Shown: positions 1-12,044 of the stretch, in pieces
Layout: each line of letters starts with the position of its first letter
How positions within the stretch are numbered: the first letter of the stretch is position 1
Assembly (NCBI GenBank): GCA_003216355.1
Contig: QCIX01000001.1
Coordinates: forward strand, 105,799 to 169,798
Origin: Prochlorococcus sp. AG-402-N23
GTDB lineage: Bacteria; Cyanobacteriota; Cyanobacteriia; PCC-6307; Cyanobiaceae
Length of the DNA stretch: 64,000 bases
Direction of reading: 5' to 3'
Position numbers and translations under genes: made by a program
The notes under the pieces: model-generated
What the model saw: the letters and a program-made list of their open reading frames with translations, nothing else
Databases searched by the model: none
What the model was told of the DNA's origin: nothing

Positions 1-842
1 AGCCATCTCTTTCCTATTCCAGTTTCAAATGAGGTACTTATAGATATTAAAGCTTTTTTATTTTCTAATTCTCTTAAAAGCTTAACTGGATTATTTTCTT
101 GAGAAGGCCTTCTTATTTGCCAACCCTTCCACTCATCAATCAAAGTTGGAAATTTTAAAAGTGATTCGTCTAAAGCTATTGGAATTTTTTTGTTTAGTTC
201 TGTCAGTCCATCAATATCATCAACACAGAGAGGTTGTTCTAACCAATCTATATTTTTATTATCTTTCAAAATATCAGCCCATCTATTAGCTATGTTTCTC
301 CCCCAAGAACCATTAGCATCTATTCTTAACTTAATATTATTACCTATTTTGCTTAAAATTTCTTCTAATTTTGCTTCCTCCTCATGGTTATTTTTTAGTG
401 CTACTTTCCATTTTAAGGTTAATGATTTTCCAATATCACAATGTCTTTTTTTAATATCATTTAGATCTGAAACTACATTTTCATGATTTAACAATATGGC
501 TGTTTTACCAATTTCATCAAAGTAGTAGTTTTCTTTAAAAATTATTTTTCCATTGATCTCAGCTAATGCAGAATTTATTGCAGATTGAATGCATGGGTGA
601 AAAATATTTATTTGCTCAGATAAATTAAATTCCTCTATGTACTCAGGGATCATATCTAGTTGTTTCGCACACTTTTTTAAGTCTTTTTTATCTAGCGGTG
701 AAACTTCTCCAAACCCTATTTTTTTATCATTACTTATTAATTTAATTATCCAGCCCGATTTTGTATGGTAATTGGTTTTAGAATTTTCTACTTTGGCCGA
801 TAACTTAAAACTATAAGATTTTTTTTGAAATATTAAGTTCAT
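1..842 (-). CDS. menC: o-succinylbenzoate synthase (phylloquinone biosynthesis), C-terminus cut by window edge
   Basis: Manual minus-strand translation gives MNLIFQKKSYSFKLSAKVEN...LRIDANGSWGRNIANRWADIL...ALDESLLKFPTLIDEWKGWQ (enolase-superfamily motifs). Start CAT at 840-842 overlaps the menA stop by 4 bp (TCAT). Not in the ORF track because it runs off the edge. Confidence 0.85.
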   Translation of the reverse strand, partial: MNLIFQKKSYSFKLSAKVENSKTNYHTKSGWIIKLISNDKKIGFGEVSPLDKKDLKKCAKQLDMIPEYIEEFNLSEQINIFHPCIQSAINSALAEINGKIIFKENYYFDEIGKTAILLNHENVVSDLNDIKKRHCDIGKSLTLKWKVALKNNHEEEAKLEEILSKIGNNIKLRIDANGSWGRNIANRWADILKDNKNIDWLEQPLCVDDIDGLTELNKKIPIALDESLLKFPTLIDEWKGWQIRRPSQENNPVKLLRELENKKALISISTSFETGIGKRW

Positions 843-1756
843 TTATTTAGCAAGTAATTAAATATTAATCCTGTGATTAAACCAATTCCATTAAGAGTTT
901 GAAATTTTATTGCGACGAATTTGCAATTTTTTATTGCAGAAGGTTTTGCATACGAAGATTTTAATAAATTTATAAGTCTTATTGCTTTAGGAAAACTAAG
1001 CAAATAAAGGATGCAAAATACTGGAATAAATCCATATACTATTGTGAAAAGTTGAAAAATATATATTGTAAAAATTATCCAAGGCACAAATTGAGAACCT
1101 TTTTTTGCCCCTAAGCGAACTAAAGGTGAATTTTTCCCATGCTTTTTATCTTCAGAAATTTGATGAAAATGAGAACAAAATAATACAAGAGTTGTTGCCA
1201 AGGAAGGGCCTGAACCAAGTAATAAAGAAACTTTCCATGGAATATCTTCGAAGTAAATATTAGACGGATTTAACGCAATTAAGACTGCAGAGTACGCAAA
1301 AGGTCCAAATGCAAGCCAGCATAATGGTTCTCCTAAACCTTGATAGCCCAATCTAAAAGGAGGACCTTGATATAAATATCCTAAGAAGCAGCAAGCTGCC
1401 ACCAAAATAAAAATGTTTATACTTGTTGATACTGAAATAATTAAAATTATTAATAAACCAATAACTAAAGATGTATATGCAATAAATGAAATTATTTTTT
1501 TATTTTTTACAAGATTTACAATTGAATGGAATTTAAATTCATCTATTCCTGTTTCTGCGTCGTATAAATCATTGGTTAGATTTTCCCAAAGTAATATCAA
1601 AATTGCAGCTAAAGTAAATGAAATCAAATTATAAATTTTTACCTCTTGATATTGATTGAGCAAGTAAGCCCCTGTTATTAAAACTGGAAGTATGGCAACA
1701 GAATAAAGAGGCCATTTTACTGCTTTTTTCCATAATTTTTTTTTATCTTCGTCCAT
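839..1756 (-). CDS. menA: 1,4-dihydroxy-2-naphthoate phytyltransferase (UbiA family)
   Basis: Polytopic protein with NLTNDLYDAETG prenyl-diphosphate motif; adjacent to menC and menF. Confidence 0.9.
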   Translation of the reverse strand: MDEDKKKLWKKAVKWPLYSVAILPVLITGAYLLNQYQEVKIYNLISFTLAAILILLWENLTNDLYDAETGIDEFKFHSIVNLVKNKKIISFIAYTSLVIGLLIILIISVSTSINIFILVAACCFLGYLYQGPPFRLGYQGLGEPLCWLAFGPFAYSAVLIALNPSNIYFEDIPWKVSLLLGSGPSLATTLVLFCSHFHQISEDKKHGKNSPLVRLGAKKGSQFVPWIIFTIYIFQLFTIVYGFIPVFCILYLLSFPKAIRLINLLKSSYAKPSAIKNCKFVAIKFQTLNGIGLITGLIFNYLLNK

Positions 1757-1857
1757 TTTTAATTAACACGCAAAATTAGATAATTATTGAATGTAGTTTA
1801 TAAATTGAGTTACATTTTTTACTTTATTGCATCATTTTTAGTTATTTTCAATAAGTA

Positions 1858-3270
1858 ATGAAAAATGATTTAAACTTAACAGATTTTTTAAAAGGTGTAT
1901 TTTCCTCTTTTGATAAGAAAGTTGAAAATTCTGGATTAGTAAGTATTTGTGTTGAGATTCCTTGTATTGATTTATTTCAAGTTTATGAATTGTTAATAAA
2001 TCAATATTCGTTTTCTTCATTTTGGGAGGAATCTGATGGCATTTCATATATAGCTTTCGAGAAGTGTAAATATGTTACTTTGGATGGCCCAAAAAGATTT
2101 GAGGTAGCAAAAGAGTTTAATTCTGAGAATTTTAAAAATTTAATTAACTTAACTAATGAATCGCATAATTCTGCACTTTCAAAAATAATTTATTTATTTT
2201 CTTTCTCTGAAAATTTTAATAATAAGAATTTACCTTTAGATATCCCTAGTTTGGAAGCCATTTTGCCAAAAATATTAATTACTAAAAGTGGCAAGAATTG
2301 CTGGTTAAGAATCAATGGTCATGTTGAAGGTAAATCATCATTAAGAACATTAATTGAAGAAATATGGACAATTAGAAATCAAGTTATTAATTCTGGCTCA
2401 GAATTAATAAAATCATCTGGCTTAAAAACTAGTTTTGATTCCCCTTTTATTGATGATTTCTCACGCTCCTTAGAAACTTCTAAAACAAACATGAAAAAAG
2501 TAGTAAATAGAGGAATTCAATTAGTAGAGAAAGATATCCTCGAAAAGATAGTTTTAGCGAATAGGATTAAAATAAAACTTAAAAATAAATTAGATTTAGT
2601 AGAAATTTTAAAAAGATTTAAAAAGAATCAACCAAATACATGTAGATACGTTTGGAAAAGGAATAGTAAGGATATTTTGTTTGGAGCATCTCCAGAAAAA
2701 TTATTTTCTTTCTCTAAACCTAATTTAACTTTAGAGGCTCTTGCTGGAACTATCTCTACTAATTCAAATTTTAAGAAACTCCTAAAAAGTACTAAAAACT
2801 TAAAGGAACATAATTATGTAATAGAACATTTGATTAAATCTTTAGAAGTTTCAAAAATAACAAACTTTAAAAAAAGTGATATCAAGGTAAATTCATTTGG
2901 AGATATTTCTCATTTGCAAACACTCATTTTCTCTAAAGTTGAAAATATTTGTCCTTTTGAATTGCTTAAAAACTTACATCCATCTCCAGCTGTTTGTGGA
3001 TACCCAAAAAATGCAGCATTGGATTGGATAAACACTCTTGAGTCTTTTCCTAGAGGAAATTATGCTTCTCCAATGGGTTGGGTTGATTCATCAGGCAATG
3101 CTTCATTTCTTTTGGCAATAAGAGGCGCAAGATGTATTGAAGAAAATATTGAATTTACTGCAGGTTCAGGTATAGTTTCTGGCTCCGTTTTAGAGAAAGA
3201 AATAGATGAGATTAAATTAAAATTTGAATCTATAGCAAAACAGATATTTTGCGCTAAAAATCCTAGATAA
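1858..3270 (+). CDS. menF: isochorismate synthase
   Basis: Chorismate-binding domain ([34 protein letters not shown]); men cluster. Confidence 0.9.
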   Translation: MKNDLNLTDFLKGVFSSFDKKVENSGLVSICVEIPCIDLFQVYELLINQYSFSSFWEESDGISYIAFEKCKYVTLDGPKRFEVAKEFNSENFKNLINLTNESHNSALSKIIYLFSFSENFNNKNLPLDIPSLEAILPKILITKSGKNCWLRINGHVEGKSSLRTLIEEIWTIRNQVINSGSELIKSSGLKTSFDSPFIDDFSRSLETSKTNMKKVVNRGIQLVEKDILEKIVLANRIKIKLKNKLDLVEILKRFKKNQPNTCRYVWKRNSKDILFGASPEKLFSFSKPNLTLEALAGTISTNSNFKKLLKSTKNLKEHNYVIEHLIKSLEVSKITNFKKSDIKVNSFGDISHLQTLIFSKVENICPFELLKNLHPSPAVCGYPKNAALDWINTLESFPRGNYASPMGWVDSSGNASFLLAIRGARCIEENIEFTAGSGIVSGSVLEKEIDEIKLKFESIAKQIFCAKNPR

Positions 3271-4186
3271 TTTCTACTAATTTTTCAATAACTTCTTCTG
3301 AAACATTTTTATTCGATAAATTTTCTATTTCTCTTAAACCTGTTGGACTGGTTACATTAATCTCGCTAAGCATTCCATTTATTACATCAATACCTACAAA
3401 AAATAAACCCTCATCTTTGAAGTGTTGAGATAATTCTGAGCAGATACTTTTTTCTTTTTCTGTTAATAATGTAGGTTCGGCCTTGCCTCCCATCGCTAAA
3501 TTACTCCTAAAATCGCCTCCTTGAGGAATCCTATTTATTGATCCAATTGCTTCTCCGTTTACGATAATTATTCTTTTATCACCCTCTATGACTTCAGGAA
3601 TAAATTTTTGCATCATAACGGGTAATTCTTCTTGAGAAGTGATTAATTCAATGATTGATTTAATTCCTGGAGAATTTTTATTTATCCTTATAACACCTTG
3701 ACCACCTTTTCCTCCAAGTGGTTTTATGACTACTTCATTATTTATATTTGCAAAATTAATAAGATCTTTTACCTTACTCGCAACTATTGTAGGTGCCATT
3801 AAGTGGCTGTATCTTAAAGCACCTAGCTTTTCATTCCACGCTCTTAACGATGAGGGTTTGTTAATTACTTTTACGCCTTTTCTTTCGGCAACTTCTAAAA
3901 GATGGGTTGCATATAAATAAGCCTCATTTACAGGAGGATCTTTTCTCATCCAAATGCAATTAAATTCGGCGAGAGGTATGCAATCATTCTCTTTGAAAGA
4001 AATCCACGGAATTACTTCAACTTTTACGGAAGATGCCCATACTTCATCACCTCTAGCTTCCAGGTCTTGAGGAGTACAACTCCAGATTTCAATATTTTTT
4101 TTTGATGATGCTTGCATTAAAGCAGCAGTTGAATCTTTTAAGGGATTTATATTTTTAATTGGATCTATTACGAATAGAAATTTCAT
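3263..4186 (-). CDS. gshB: glutathione synthetase
   Basis: ATP-grasp motifs: [43 protein letters not shown]. Confidence 0.95.
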   Translation of the reverse strand: MKFLFVIDPIKNINPLKDSTAALMQASSKKNIEIWSCTPQDLEARGDEVWASSVKVEVIPWISFKENDCIPLAEFNCIWMRKDPPVNEAYLYATHLLEVAERKGVKVINKPSSLRAWNEKLGALRYSHLMAPTIVASKVKDLINFANINNEVVIKPLGGKGGQGVIRINKNSPGIKSIIELITSQEELPVMMQKFIPEVIEGDKRIIIVNGEAIGSINRIPQGGDFRSNLAMGGKAEPTLLTEKEKSICSELSQHFKDEGLFFVGIDVINGMLSEINVTSPTGLREIENLSNKNVSEEVIEKLVEII

Positions 4187-4191
4187 AAGAT

Positions 4192-4446
4192 CTAGTTTAA
4201 TAATGCTTCTAATTTCTTTTCATTTTCTAATGCGTAGAGATCATCGCAGCCTCCGATACCCTCATTATCTATAAATATTTGTGGTAATGTTCTTCTACCA
4301 TCAGCTCTTTCAATCATTAATGCTCTGGCATCTTCGTCGCCATCTATTTTATATTCTGTAAAATTTACATTTTTTTTCTTGAGTAGTGATTTTGCTCGAA
4401 TACAGAATGGGCAATATTGCCAAGTATAAATTTCAACTTTGGACAT
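4192..4446 (-). CDS. grxC: glutaredoxin 3
   Basis: CPFC active site, [14 protein letters not shown]; next to gshB. Confidence 0.95.
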   Translation of the reverse strand: MSKVEIYTWQYCPFCIRAKSLLKKKNVNFTEYKIDGDEDARALMIERADGRRTLPQIFIDNEGIGGCDDLYALENEKKLEALLN

Positions 4447-4522
4447 TTTTTTAAAATAATACTTAGTTTATACTATTAAACAAAAGTGCTTGTTAGATTA
4501 TAAATAACGATTAAATTCTATT

Positions 4523-5645
4523 TTGATAGATATTACAGATTTCAAAAAAGATCTTTCGGAACTAACAGAGCGCCTGGGTAATGCTCAGGATTGTCTTTGA
4601 CGTTCCAAGATTAAAAGCGAAAAGGAAAGAGTTAGAGCAAATTTCTGCTCAGCCTGAATTTTGGGATAATCAAGAAGAAGCTAAAAAGCAAATGTTAATC
4701 CTTGATGATGTCAAAGCACAGCTCGAATTGTTAGATAAATGGAAAACTTTTATTTCTGATGCTAATGCCTCTCTTGAGCTTTATTCTCTAGAACCCGAAG
4801 AGGAAATGATTTTAGAATCGCAGCTGGGATTAAAGAAATTAAGAGAGAATTTGGATAAATGGGAATTTGAAAGATTGTTATGTGGTGAATACGATAAGGA
4901 AGGAGCAGTAGTTTCTATTAACGCAGGTGCGGGTGGAACAGATGCGCAGGATTGGGTAGAGATATTATTAAGAATGTACTCTAGATGGGCCGATAATAAT
5001 CAAATGAGCCTTGTCATTAATGAATTATCTCAAGGAGAAGAAGCAGGTATTAAAAGTGTAACGTTCGAAATTGATGGAAAATATGCATATGGCTATCTGC
5101 AACATGAAAAAGGAACTCATAGATTAGTAAGAATTTCTCCTTTTAATGCCAATGGCAAAAGACAAACCAGCTTTGCTGGGGTAGAGGTTATGCCAAAATT
5201 AGATGATAATATTTCACTTGATATACCTGAAAAAGATTTAGAAATTACAACGAGTAGATCCGGTGGAGCTGGAGGACAAAATGTTAATAAAGTAGAAACA
5301 GCAGTGAGAATTGTTCATTTGCCTTCAGGGATTTCAGTAAGATGTACGCAAGAAAGATCTCAATTACAAAATAAAGAAAAAGCTATGTTACTTTTAAAGT
5401 CTAAACTATTAGTGATTGCTAAAGAACAACGAGCTGCTGAAGTCGCTGATATTAAAGGTGATATTGTGGAAGCTGCATGGGGCAATCAAATAAGAAATTA
5501 TGTTTTCCATCCCTATCAAATGGTAAAAGATCTTAGGACTATGCAGGAGACTAACGAGTTAGATAGTGTTTTAGATGGTGGACTTGACCCATTTATTCAT
5601 GAATTATTACGTATGAATATTTCTTCTAATGAATTTATTGAATAA
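4523..5645 (+). CDS. prfB: peptide chain release factor 2, +1 programmed frameshift at CTT TGA C (4595-4601)
   Basis: Frame-0 leader from TTG 4523: (M)[27 protein letters not shown]; +1 frame continues [23 protein letters not shown]...; [16 protein letters not shown] release-factor motif. The tracked ORF (4581) misses the N-terminus. Confidence 0.95.
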
Positions 5646-5648
5646 CTA

Positions 5649-5831
5649 ATGGAAAATAAAAACGAAATTTTAGAAAAAAAAGTTTCTCCTCCAAGCTTTA
5701 TAAAGCTTGCTATGAGAAATATGGTAAGGAAAGGCTCAAAAAGTATTTCTCATTTTTCAATAACCTTTCTAGTTTTAATTGGGATATTAATACTTGTGGC
5801 CACAATAGGTAAGCCCAATATTCCAGTTTAA
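5649..5831 (+). CDS. small single-TM conserved protein (DUF3188-like)
   Basis: 60 aa with one hydrophobic segment; sits between prfB and ybeY. Confidence 0.7.
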   Translation: MENKNEILEKKVSPPSFIKLAMRNMVRKGSKSISHFSITFLVLIGILILVATIGKPNIPV

Positions 5832-5837
5832 GAATGT

Positions 5838-6377
5838 ATGAAAGAAAAAATTATTTCTGAAATAAATTTAGATTTGGTTTTTCAATGTAATGATTTCTCT
5901 CAATTTTCAAATAAGTTAAAAGATACAAAAACTCATCTTATTTTTGAATCTATTTTTTGGGAGAAAGTTTTTTTATCTTGGATAAATACTATATTAAAAA
6001 AAGAGGATTATGAATTACCAAATTATATTTTTGAAAAAAAATCTTTTTCATTAGGCTTACAGATAATATCTAATCAAGAAATTGCTTCTTTGAATAAGAA
6101 ATGGATGCAAAAAAATGGTCCAACTGATGTTCTATCTTTTCCAATTATTTCTGATGAATCTCTAAATAATTTAGAACATATAGAGTTGGGAGATATTTTT
6201 ATATCATTAGAGATGGCACTTGAGCAATCTTATGAATATAAACATTCAATCTATAGAGAGATGATCTGGTTGGCTAGTCATGGATTTTTACATCTTTTGG
6301 GATGGGAACATAATAATGAGCATGATTTAGAAAATATGTTAAATTTCCAAGAATATTTAATTACTCTATTAGATTAA
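5838..6377 (+). CDS. ybeY: endoribonuclease YbeY (rRNA maturation)
   Basis: [11 protein letters not shown] zinc motif, GPTDVLSFP. Confidence 0.95.
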   Translation: MKEKIISEINLDLVFQCNDFSQFSNKLKDTKTHLIFESIFWEKVFLSWINTILKKEDYELPNYIFEKKSFSLGLQIISNQEIASLNKKWMQKNGPTDVLSFPIISDESLNNLEHIELGDIFISLEMALEQSYEYKHSIYREMIWLASHGFLHLLGWEHNNEHDLENMLNFQEYLITLLD

Positions 6378-6383
6378 AAATAA

Positions 6384-6794
6384 ATGGAAAAAAAAATAAA
6401 CTATTTAGAAAATAGAAAAGAATCATACAAAACTTCTAGTAATGTATTTATAAGTTTTAAATATGCTTTCAGTGGTATTAGTTATGTATTAAAAACTTCA
6501 AGAAATTTTAAAATTCAATTATTTTTTGCAGTTACAAGTTTAATAATTGGTTTTTTACTGAAAATTAGTCTAAGTAATTATGTTATTTTGATTGCAACAA
6601 TAATGTCTGTTTTGATATTAGAAATATTGAACACATCTATTGAATCAATCGTTGATTTAGTAGTGAAAAAAGAATTTAGTATTTTGGCTAAAATTTCAAA
6701 AGATACTTCTGCAGGAGCAGTATTATTGGCTTCCATTAATTCTGTTATTATTGCTGTATATATCTTTCTTCCTAAAATAAAGTTGTTATTTTAA
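6384..6794 (+). CDS. dgkA: diacylglycerol kinase
   Basis: Small three-TM protein with EILNTSIESIVDLV and KDTSAGAVLL motifs. Confidence 0.92.
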   Translation: MEKKINYLENRKESYKTSSNVFISFKYAFSGISYVLKTSRNFKIQLFFAVTSLIIGFLLKISLSNYVILIATIMSVLILEILNTSIESIVDLVVKKEFSILAKISKDTSAGAVLLASINSVIIAVYIFLPKIKLLF

Positions 6795-6806
6795 ATCCAT
6801 ATAAAT

Positions 6807-7403
6807 ATGTTTCTTGTTATTGATAATTACGATAGTTTTACTTATAACCTTGTTCAATATTTAGGAGAACTTTCAGTTGAGCATGAAATAACTAAAGAAT
6901 TAATAGTTAAAAGAAATGATGAAATTACTTTAGAAGAAATTATCAAACTAAATCCTGGTGGAATTCTCTTATCTCCAGGTCCAGGTAATCCAGATCAATC
7001 TGGAATTTGTCTGCCAATTCTAAAAAAATTATCTAAAAATATTCCGACCTTGGGAGTTTGTTTAGGTCATCAAGCTTTGGCCCAAGCTTTTGGAGGTAAG
7101 GTTATAGTTGGGAAAGAACTTATGCATGGTAAGACATCTAAAATATTTCATAATCAAAAAGGATTGTTTAAAGATATCGAGACTCCATTTGTGGCTACTA
7201 GATACCATAGTCTTATAGTTGATTCAAGTTCTTTACCATCTTGTTTCGATATAACTGCGACTTTAGAAGACTCAACAATTATGGCTATCTCTCATAAAGA
7301 ATATAAACATTTACATGGGGTACAGTTCCATCCTGAAAGTGTGTTGACGCAATTTGGTCATAAATTAATTAGTAATTTTCTAAAAATGGCTGAACAAAAG
7401 TAA
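6807..7403 (+). CDS. trpG: anthranilate/aminodeoxychorismate synthase component II (glutamine amidotransferase)
   Basis: DNYDSFTYNLVQYLGEL, GVCLGHQALAQAFGG, HGVQFHPESV. Confidence 0.93.
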   Translation: MFLVIDNYDSFTYNLVQYLGELSVEHEITKELIVKRNDEITLEEIIKLNPGGILLSPGPGNPDQSGICLPILKKLSKNIPTLGVCLGHQALAQAFGGKVIVGKELMHGKTSKIFHNQKGLFKDIETPFVATRYHSLIVDSSSLPSCFDITATLEDSTIMAISHKEYKHLHGVQFHPESVLTQFGHKLISNFLKMAEQK

Positions 7404-7422
7404 AATAAAAAAAAATAATATT

Positions 7423-8148
7423 ATGATTTCTCAAATTAAAAACTTTTTATTTTTGATATTAGTTAGCTCTTTTTTACCTACCTCATTATTGGCAAGGAAC
7501 TTAGGAATAAAAAGTTTGGGACATAGTAGTTTTTTAATTACTAGTGCAGATAAATCTATTCTTATAAATCCCTTTAAAGCAATAGGTTGTGCAAGTAATT
7601 TAAAGGAGCCAAAAGAAGTCAAAGTAGATTTTATTTTGGCTAGTTCTAGGCTTCCAGATGAAGGATATAACCCTAATGATCACTTAATGTTCGTTGAGCC
7701 AGGAATCTATCAATTTGAGGATATTTTTTTAAATGGAATTTCTGTACCACATGACAGAGTAGATGGAAGAAGATTTGGGATGGCAACTGTTTGGAGTTGG
7801 GAGCAGAATGATCTTAAAATTGTTCATATGGGAGGAGCTGCTGGTGATATTGATATAAACAGTCAAATTATTTTGTCTGGTCCAGATATATTGTTTATTT
7901 CAATTGGAGGAGGAGTAAAATCTTACAATGGTAAAGAAGCCTCAAAAATAGTTAAGCTTCTAAAACCTAATGTAGTTATTCCTGTTCACTTTGAACGCGG
8001 CAAAAAAATTAATAAAGAATGTGATTTCTCAAATGCTGATTTATTTATCGAAAATATGAAAGATTTTAAAGTAAAATATGTTGGAAAAGATTTTCAAATA
8101 AAACCTAAAAGAATCGATCAAAATACAATTTATATTTTCAGTAATTAA
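7423..8148 (+). CDS. metallo-beta-lactamase-fold hydrolase, UlaG-like, with signal peptide
   Basis: N-terminal hydrophobic signal; LGHSSFLITSADKSILINPF; IPVHFERG. Confidence 0.8.
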   Translation: MISQIKNFLFLILVSSFLPTSLLARNLGIKSLGHSSFLITSADKSILINPFKAIGCASNLKEPKEVKVDFILASSRLPDEGYNPNDHLMFVEPGIYQFEDIFLNGISVPHDRVDGRRFGMATVWSWEQNDLKIVHMGGAAGDIDINSQIILSGPDILFISIGGGVKSYNGKEASKIVKLLKPNVVIPVHFERGKKINKECDFSNADLFIENMKDFKVKYVGKDFQIKPKRIDQNTIYIFSN

Positions 8149-9254
8149 TTTTTTAAATCTAATATCTTGTAATTTTCCCAGAAAAAAATCATTTGTTCTT
8201 TAGTCCCAATACTAACCCTTATAGAATTACCAATATCTTTTTTGTTTTCCATACTTCTAATAAGAATACCTTTTTCTCTCATCTGTTTTATTAAGATTTT
8301 AGGATCTTTTTTTGGCCAAATTAAGAAATAATTACCTCCACTAAAGTGAGTTCTGATTTTTGTTGATTTAAATTTATTTAAAATCCATTCCCTCGCCTTT
8401 TTTACTTCTAAAACATAATTATCAATATATGATTTGTCTTTAAGTGCTGCTAATGCAGCTGTTATAGCAAAGCTGTTTACATCATATGGTCCTGTAACTT
8501 TATTAATGTACTGAATTAAACTTTTATTGCCAAAAGTAAAACCTATTCTTAAACCAGCTAGACCTGCAGTTTTTGAAAGAGATTGGATTATTAGTATATT
8601 TTTACTCTTTTCAAAATCTATCGATTCAAGAAGACTATCTCCATTAAATTTTTCATATAGTTCATCAACAACTATTAATGAATCTTTATTGATATTGGCT
8701 AAATTAATTATTTCATGAGAGCTTAGAACAGTTCCTGTTGGATTATTTGGATTGCAAATAAATATTAACTTTGGATTATGCTTTATTATTTTTTCCCTAA
8801 ATTCTTCGATGGGGAATAGAAAATTTTCTCCAATGTAAGAACAACTTATTTTTTTCATTCCTCGGATTTCTGCACAAGGAGAATAGTAACCAAAAGTTGG
8901 ATTTGTGGTTAGAAATATTTGATCTTTTTCTCCAAAGCAATTGAAAATTGCATTTATTGCTGCATCTGCTCCATTGAAAATTCCGATTTCATCATTACCA
9001 AATTTTCTTGAATCAAGATATTTATCACATAAAAATTTTTTTAAAAAATTATATTCTGGATAAATTGAAATTTCATCTAATTTTATCGCTTGTAATGCCT
9101 CTAGAACCTTAGGACTTGGACCTAAAGTATTTTCATTAAAGTCTAAGCGGAGTAAATTTCTTCTATTTTCTAAAGGTGCAGAGTAAGACTGCATATTTAT
9201 TATTTCTTCTCTTGGTTTTGGGAAAAGATTATTTAATGGATCAAAATCATTCAT
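8145..9254 (-). CDS. histidinol-phosphate-type aminotransferase
   Basis: PLP fold type I: LDFNENTLGPSPKVLEAL, CNPNNPTGTVL, SLSKTAGLAGLRIGF. Confidence 0.85.
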   Translation of the reverse strand: MNDFDPLNNLFPKPREEIINMQSYSAPLENRRNLLRLDFNENTLGPSPKVLEALQAIKLDEISIYPEYNFLKKFLCDKYLDSRKFGNDEIGIFNGADAAINAIFNCFGEKDQIFLTTNPTFGYYSPCAEIRGMKKISCSYIGENFLFPIEEFREKIIKHNPKLIFICNPNNPTGTVLSSHEIINLANINKDSLIVVDELYEKFNGDSLLESIDFEKSKNILIIQSLSKTAGLAGLRIGFTFGNKSLIQYINKVTGPYDVNSFAITAALAALKDKSYIDNYVLEVKKAREWILNKFKSTKIRTHFSGGNYFLIWPKKDPKILIKQMREKGILIRSMENKKDIGNSIRVSIGTKEQMIFFWENYKILDLKN

Positions 9255-11068
9255 TACATTCTTTCTAAAGTTTCAATTCCTAAAAGCTCTAAGCTTAATT
9301 TTAGTGTTTTTGCAGTTAGGTCACATAAATTAAGCCTAGAAATTTTTATATTTTTTTCTTCTTTGAGGATTGGAACTTGATCATAAAATCTATTAAAAGT
9401 CTGACATAGCTCGAACAGATAATTGCATAATCTATTTGGCATTAAGTCTTTTTCAATAGAAATTATGACTTCATCCAACTTAAGTAATTTTCTGATAAGT
9501 TTCCACTCAGATTTATGTTCATAATTTACGTACTGAAAATCTTTAGAGTCATAAACAAAATTATTTTTTCTTTTAATTCCTAAAATTCTTACAAGTGTAT
9601 ATAACAAATAAGGAGCAGTATTACCATTTAGGGAAAGCATTTTATCAAAACTAAATTGATAATTGGTAATCCTATTTTGACTTAAATCTGCATACTTAAC
9701 AGCTCCTAATCCAATAATTCTTGAAGTATTTGCTATAAACTCTTCGGTCTCATAACGATCTTCATCTTCTAATCTTTTCAATAAATCTTCTTTTGCTCTT
9801 CTAACTGCTTCATTTAATAAATCTTTTAGGCGTATTGTTTCACCTTCTCTTGTCTTTAGTTTTTTGCCATCAATTCCTTGAACTAACCCAAAAGGGACAT
9901 GGTCTAATTTACAATTTTCTGGGATCCATTTTGCTTTTTTTGCAACTTGAAAAACTCCAGCAAAATGATTTGCTTGCCCATGATCAGTTACATAAATAAT
10001 TCTTGAAGCATCATCGCCATAAGGAGGTTTATTGAATCTGTATCTTATAGCAGCAAGATCTGTAGTGGCATAATTAAAACCCCCATCTTTTTTTTGAATA
10101 ATTAGCGGTAAAGGTTTGCCTTCTTTATTAGTCATCCCATCTAAAAATACACATTTTGCTCCTTGATCTTCTACTAATATTTTTTCTAAATTCAAATCAT
10201 CAATAACTGATTTTAAGAAGGGATTATAAAAAGATTCACCTCTTTCTTCTATTTTTATTTTTAAATTTTTATAGATTTCATCAAATTCTTTCCTTGATTG
10301 ATCACATAATAATTTCCAAGCTTTAATCGATTTAATATCTCCACTTTGTAACTTAACTACTTCCTCTCTAGATCTTTTTTGGAATTCAGATTCGTTATCA
10401 AATCTTTTTTTTGATTCTTTATAAAATTCAACTAAATCACTTATTTTGATCTTTCCTATTTCTTCTAGATCATTTGAATATAAATCTTTGAGCTGAGTAA
10501 TAAGCATGCCAAATTGTGTTCCCCAATCACCAACATGATTGAGTCTTAATACTTCATAACCTCTTAACTCGAAAATTCTAGATATTGAGTCACCTATTAT
10601 TGTTGATCTTAAATGCCCTACATGCATTTCTTTAGCAATATTAGGGCTAGAAAAATCTACAATAACTTTATTGGACAAACCACTATCTAAATCCTTTCTA
10701 ATGAGAGGTATGCCAGCCCTATTACATTGAATATTTGACTTAATTTCATTTATTAGAACCTCATCTTTTAATTTTATATTTATAAATCCAGGTCCAGCTA
10801 TTTCTAGACTCTTACATAATTTTGATATGCTTTTATTTTTATTTAAAAGGTTAATAAAATCATTAGAAATATCTCTTGGGTTCTTTTTATATATTTTAGA
10901 TAAACTTAAACAAACATTACATTGATAATCACCAAATTCCTCTTTTGATGATTGTGTAATTAAATTTTTTCTAAGAATTTCGAATTCTCCTTTTTTATCA
11001 TTTTTTTCAAGACTATCTAAAAGAGATTGTTCAAATTGTTTTGTTAATTTTTTAAAAATGATTAGCAT
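9254..11068 (-). CDS. argS: arginyl-tRNA synthetase
   Basis: [12 protein letters not shown] (HIGH), [30 protein letters not shown]. Confidence 0.97.
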   Translation of the reverse strand: MLIIFKKLTKQFEQSLLDSLEKNDKKGEFEILRKNLITQSSKEEFGDYQCNVCLSLSKIYKKNPRDISNDFINLLNKNKSISKLCKSLEIAGPGFINIKLKDEVLINEIKSNIQCNRAGIPLIRKDLDSGLSNKVIVDFSSPNIAKEMHVGHLRSTIIGDSISRIFELRGYEVLRLNHVGDWGTQFGMLITQLKDLYSNDLEEIGKIKISDLVEFYKESKKRFDNESEFQKRSREEVVKLQSGDIKSIKAWKLLCDQSRKEFDEIYKNLKIKIEERGESFYNPFLKSVIDDLNLEKILVEDQGAKCVFLDGMTNKEGKPLPLIIQKKDGGFNYATTDLAAIRYRFNKPPYGDDASRIIYVTDHGQANHFAGVFQVAKKAKWIPENCKLDHVPFGLVQGIDGKKLKTREGETIRLKDLLNEAVRRAKEDLLKRLEDEDRYETEEFIANTSRIIGLGAVKYADLSQNRITNYQFSFDKMLSLNGNTAPYLLYTLVRILGIKRKNNFVYDSKDFQYVNYEHKSEWKLIRKLLKLDEVIISIEKDLMPNRLCNYLFELCQTFNRFYDQVPILKEEKNIKISRLNLCDLTAKTLKLSLELLGIETLERM

Positions 11069-11095
11069 TAATTATTCAATTATTTATCTATATAA

Positions 11096-11962
11096 TTAAT
11101 TAATATAACGCATACTCAAATCAATCCAATTACTTTTGGTGATTGAAGAACTTGTTGAAATCAAATCAATACCTTTTATTAGATATTTACTAATTTCTTC
11201 AGGGTTAATTCCAGAAACTTCTATTATCAAATTTTTATTTACTTCTTTTTTTAAGCTATTCATTGATAAATCTCTTAATTCTTGAACGTTTTTTTTGATT
11301 ATTTCAGGGCTAAGTTCATCCAATAAGACACTATCTGCTCCTGCTAATACTGCTTCTTTTGCCTGTTCGATATTCTCAGCTTCAATTATGATATGAGTTG
11401 TAAAAGGCGAATTTAGTCGAATTTTTTTTACTGCATTATTAAGATTATCTGTCCATGCAATGTGATTTTCTTTTATCATAGCTGCATCGTATAATCCCAT
11501 TCTATGATTGACTCCACCTCCGCATTTGAATGCATATTTTTCAAATATTCTTAAGCCAGGAGTCGTTTTCCTAGTATCTGATAATTTTATATTTGTACCT
11601 TCTAACTTATTTACAAGATTCTTTGTGTATGTTGATATTCCAGATAAATGCATTGCTATATTTAAGCTTATTCTTTCACTAGCTAGCAAACTTTTTGTAG
11701 GCCCATATATTTCTAAGAGTTTTTGATCTTTAACAAATTGATCTCCATCAGAGATATTAAATTTTGGACTGATTTTTAAATCAATTTTTCTAAAAATTTC
11801 TTTTATAATTTCAACCCCGCAGAATATACCCTCTTCTTTTGCAATCCAATATGCATTACCAATCTCTTCTGTAATAGAGGAACTTGTAAGATCTCCCCTA
11901 CCTATATCTTCATCGATCCAATTATCAATGATTTTACTTATTATTGGAGTATTTAAATCCAC
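11096..11962 (-). CDS. nadC: nicotinate-nucleotide pyrophosphorylase
   Basis: DTRKTTPGLRIFEKYAFKCGGGVNHRMGLYDAAMIKENH. Confidence 0.97.
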   Translation of the reverse strand: MDLNTPIISKIIDNWIDEDIGRGDLTSSSITEEIGNAYWIAKEEGIFCGVEIIKEIFRKIDLKISPKFNISDGDQFVKDQKLLEIYGPTKSLLASERISLNIAMHLSGISTYTKNLVNKLEGTNIKLSDTRKTTPGLRIFEKYAFKCGGGVNHRMGLYDAAMIKENHIAWTDNLNNAVKKIRLNSPFTTHIIIEAENIEQAKEAVLAGADSVLLDELSPEIIKKNVQELRDLSMNSLKKEVNKNLIIEVSGINPEEISKYLIKGIDLISTSSSITKSNWIDLSMRYIN

Positions 11963-12044
11963 TAAACTAAGAAATAATTAATTAATAAAAATTAAACTGA
12001 AGTTAGAGAATCAACTATATATCACTATGTAATTTAACTCAAAT

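Noticed and set aside
190-486. 98-aa plus-strand ORF
   Set aside because: Antisense to the menC frame, which carries clear enzyme motifs; no independent support.
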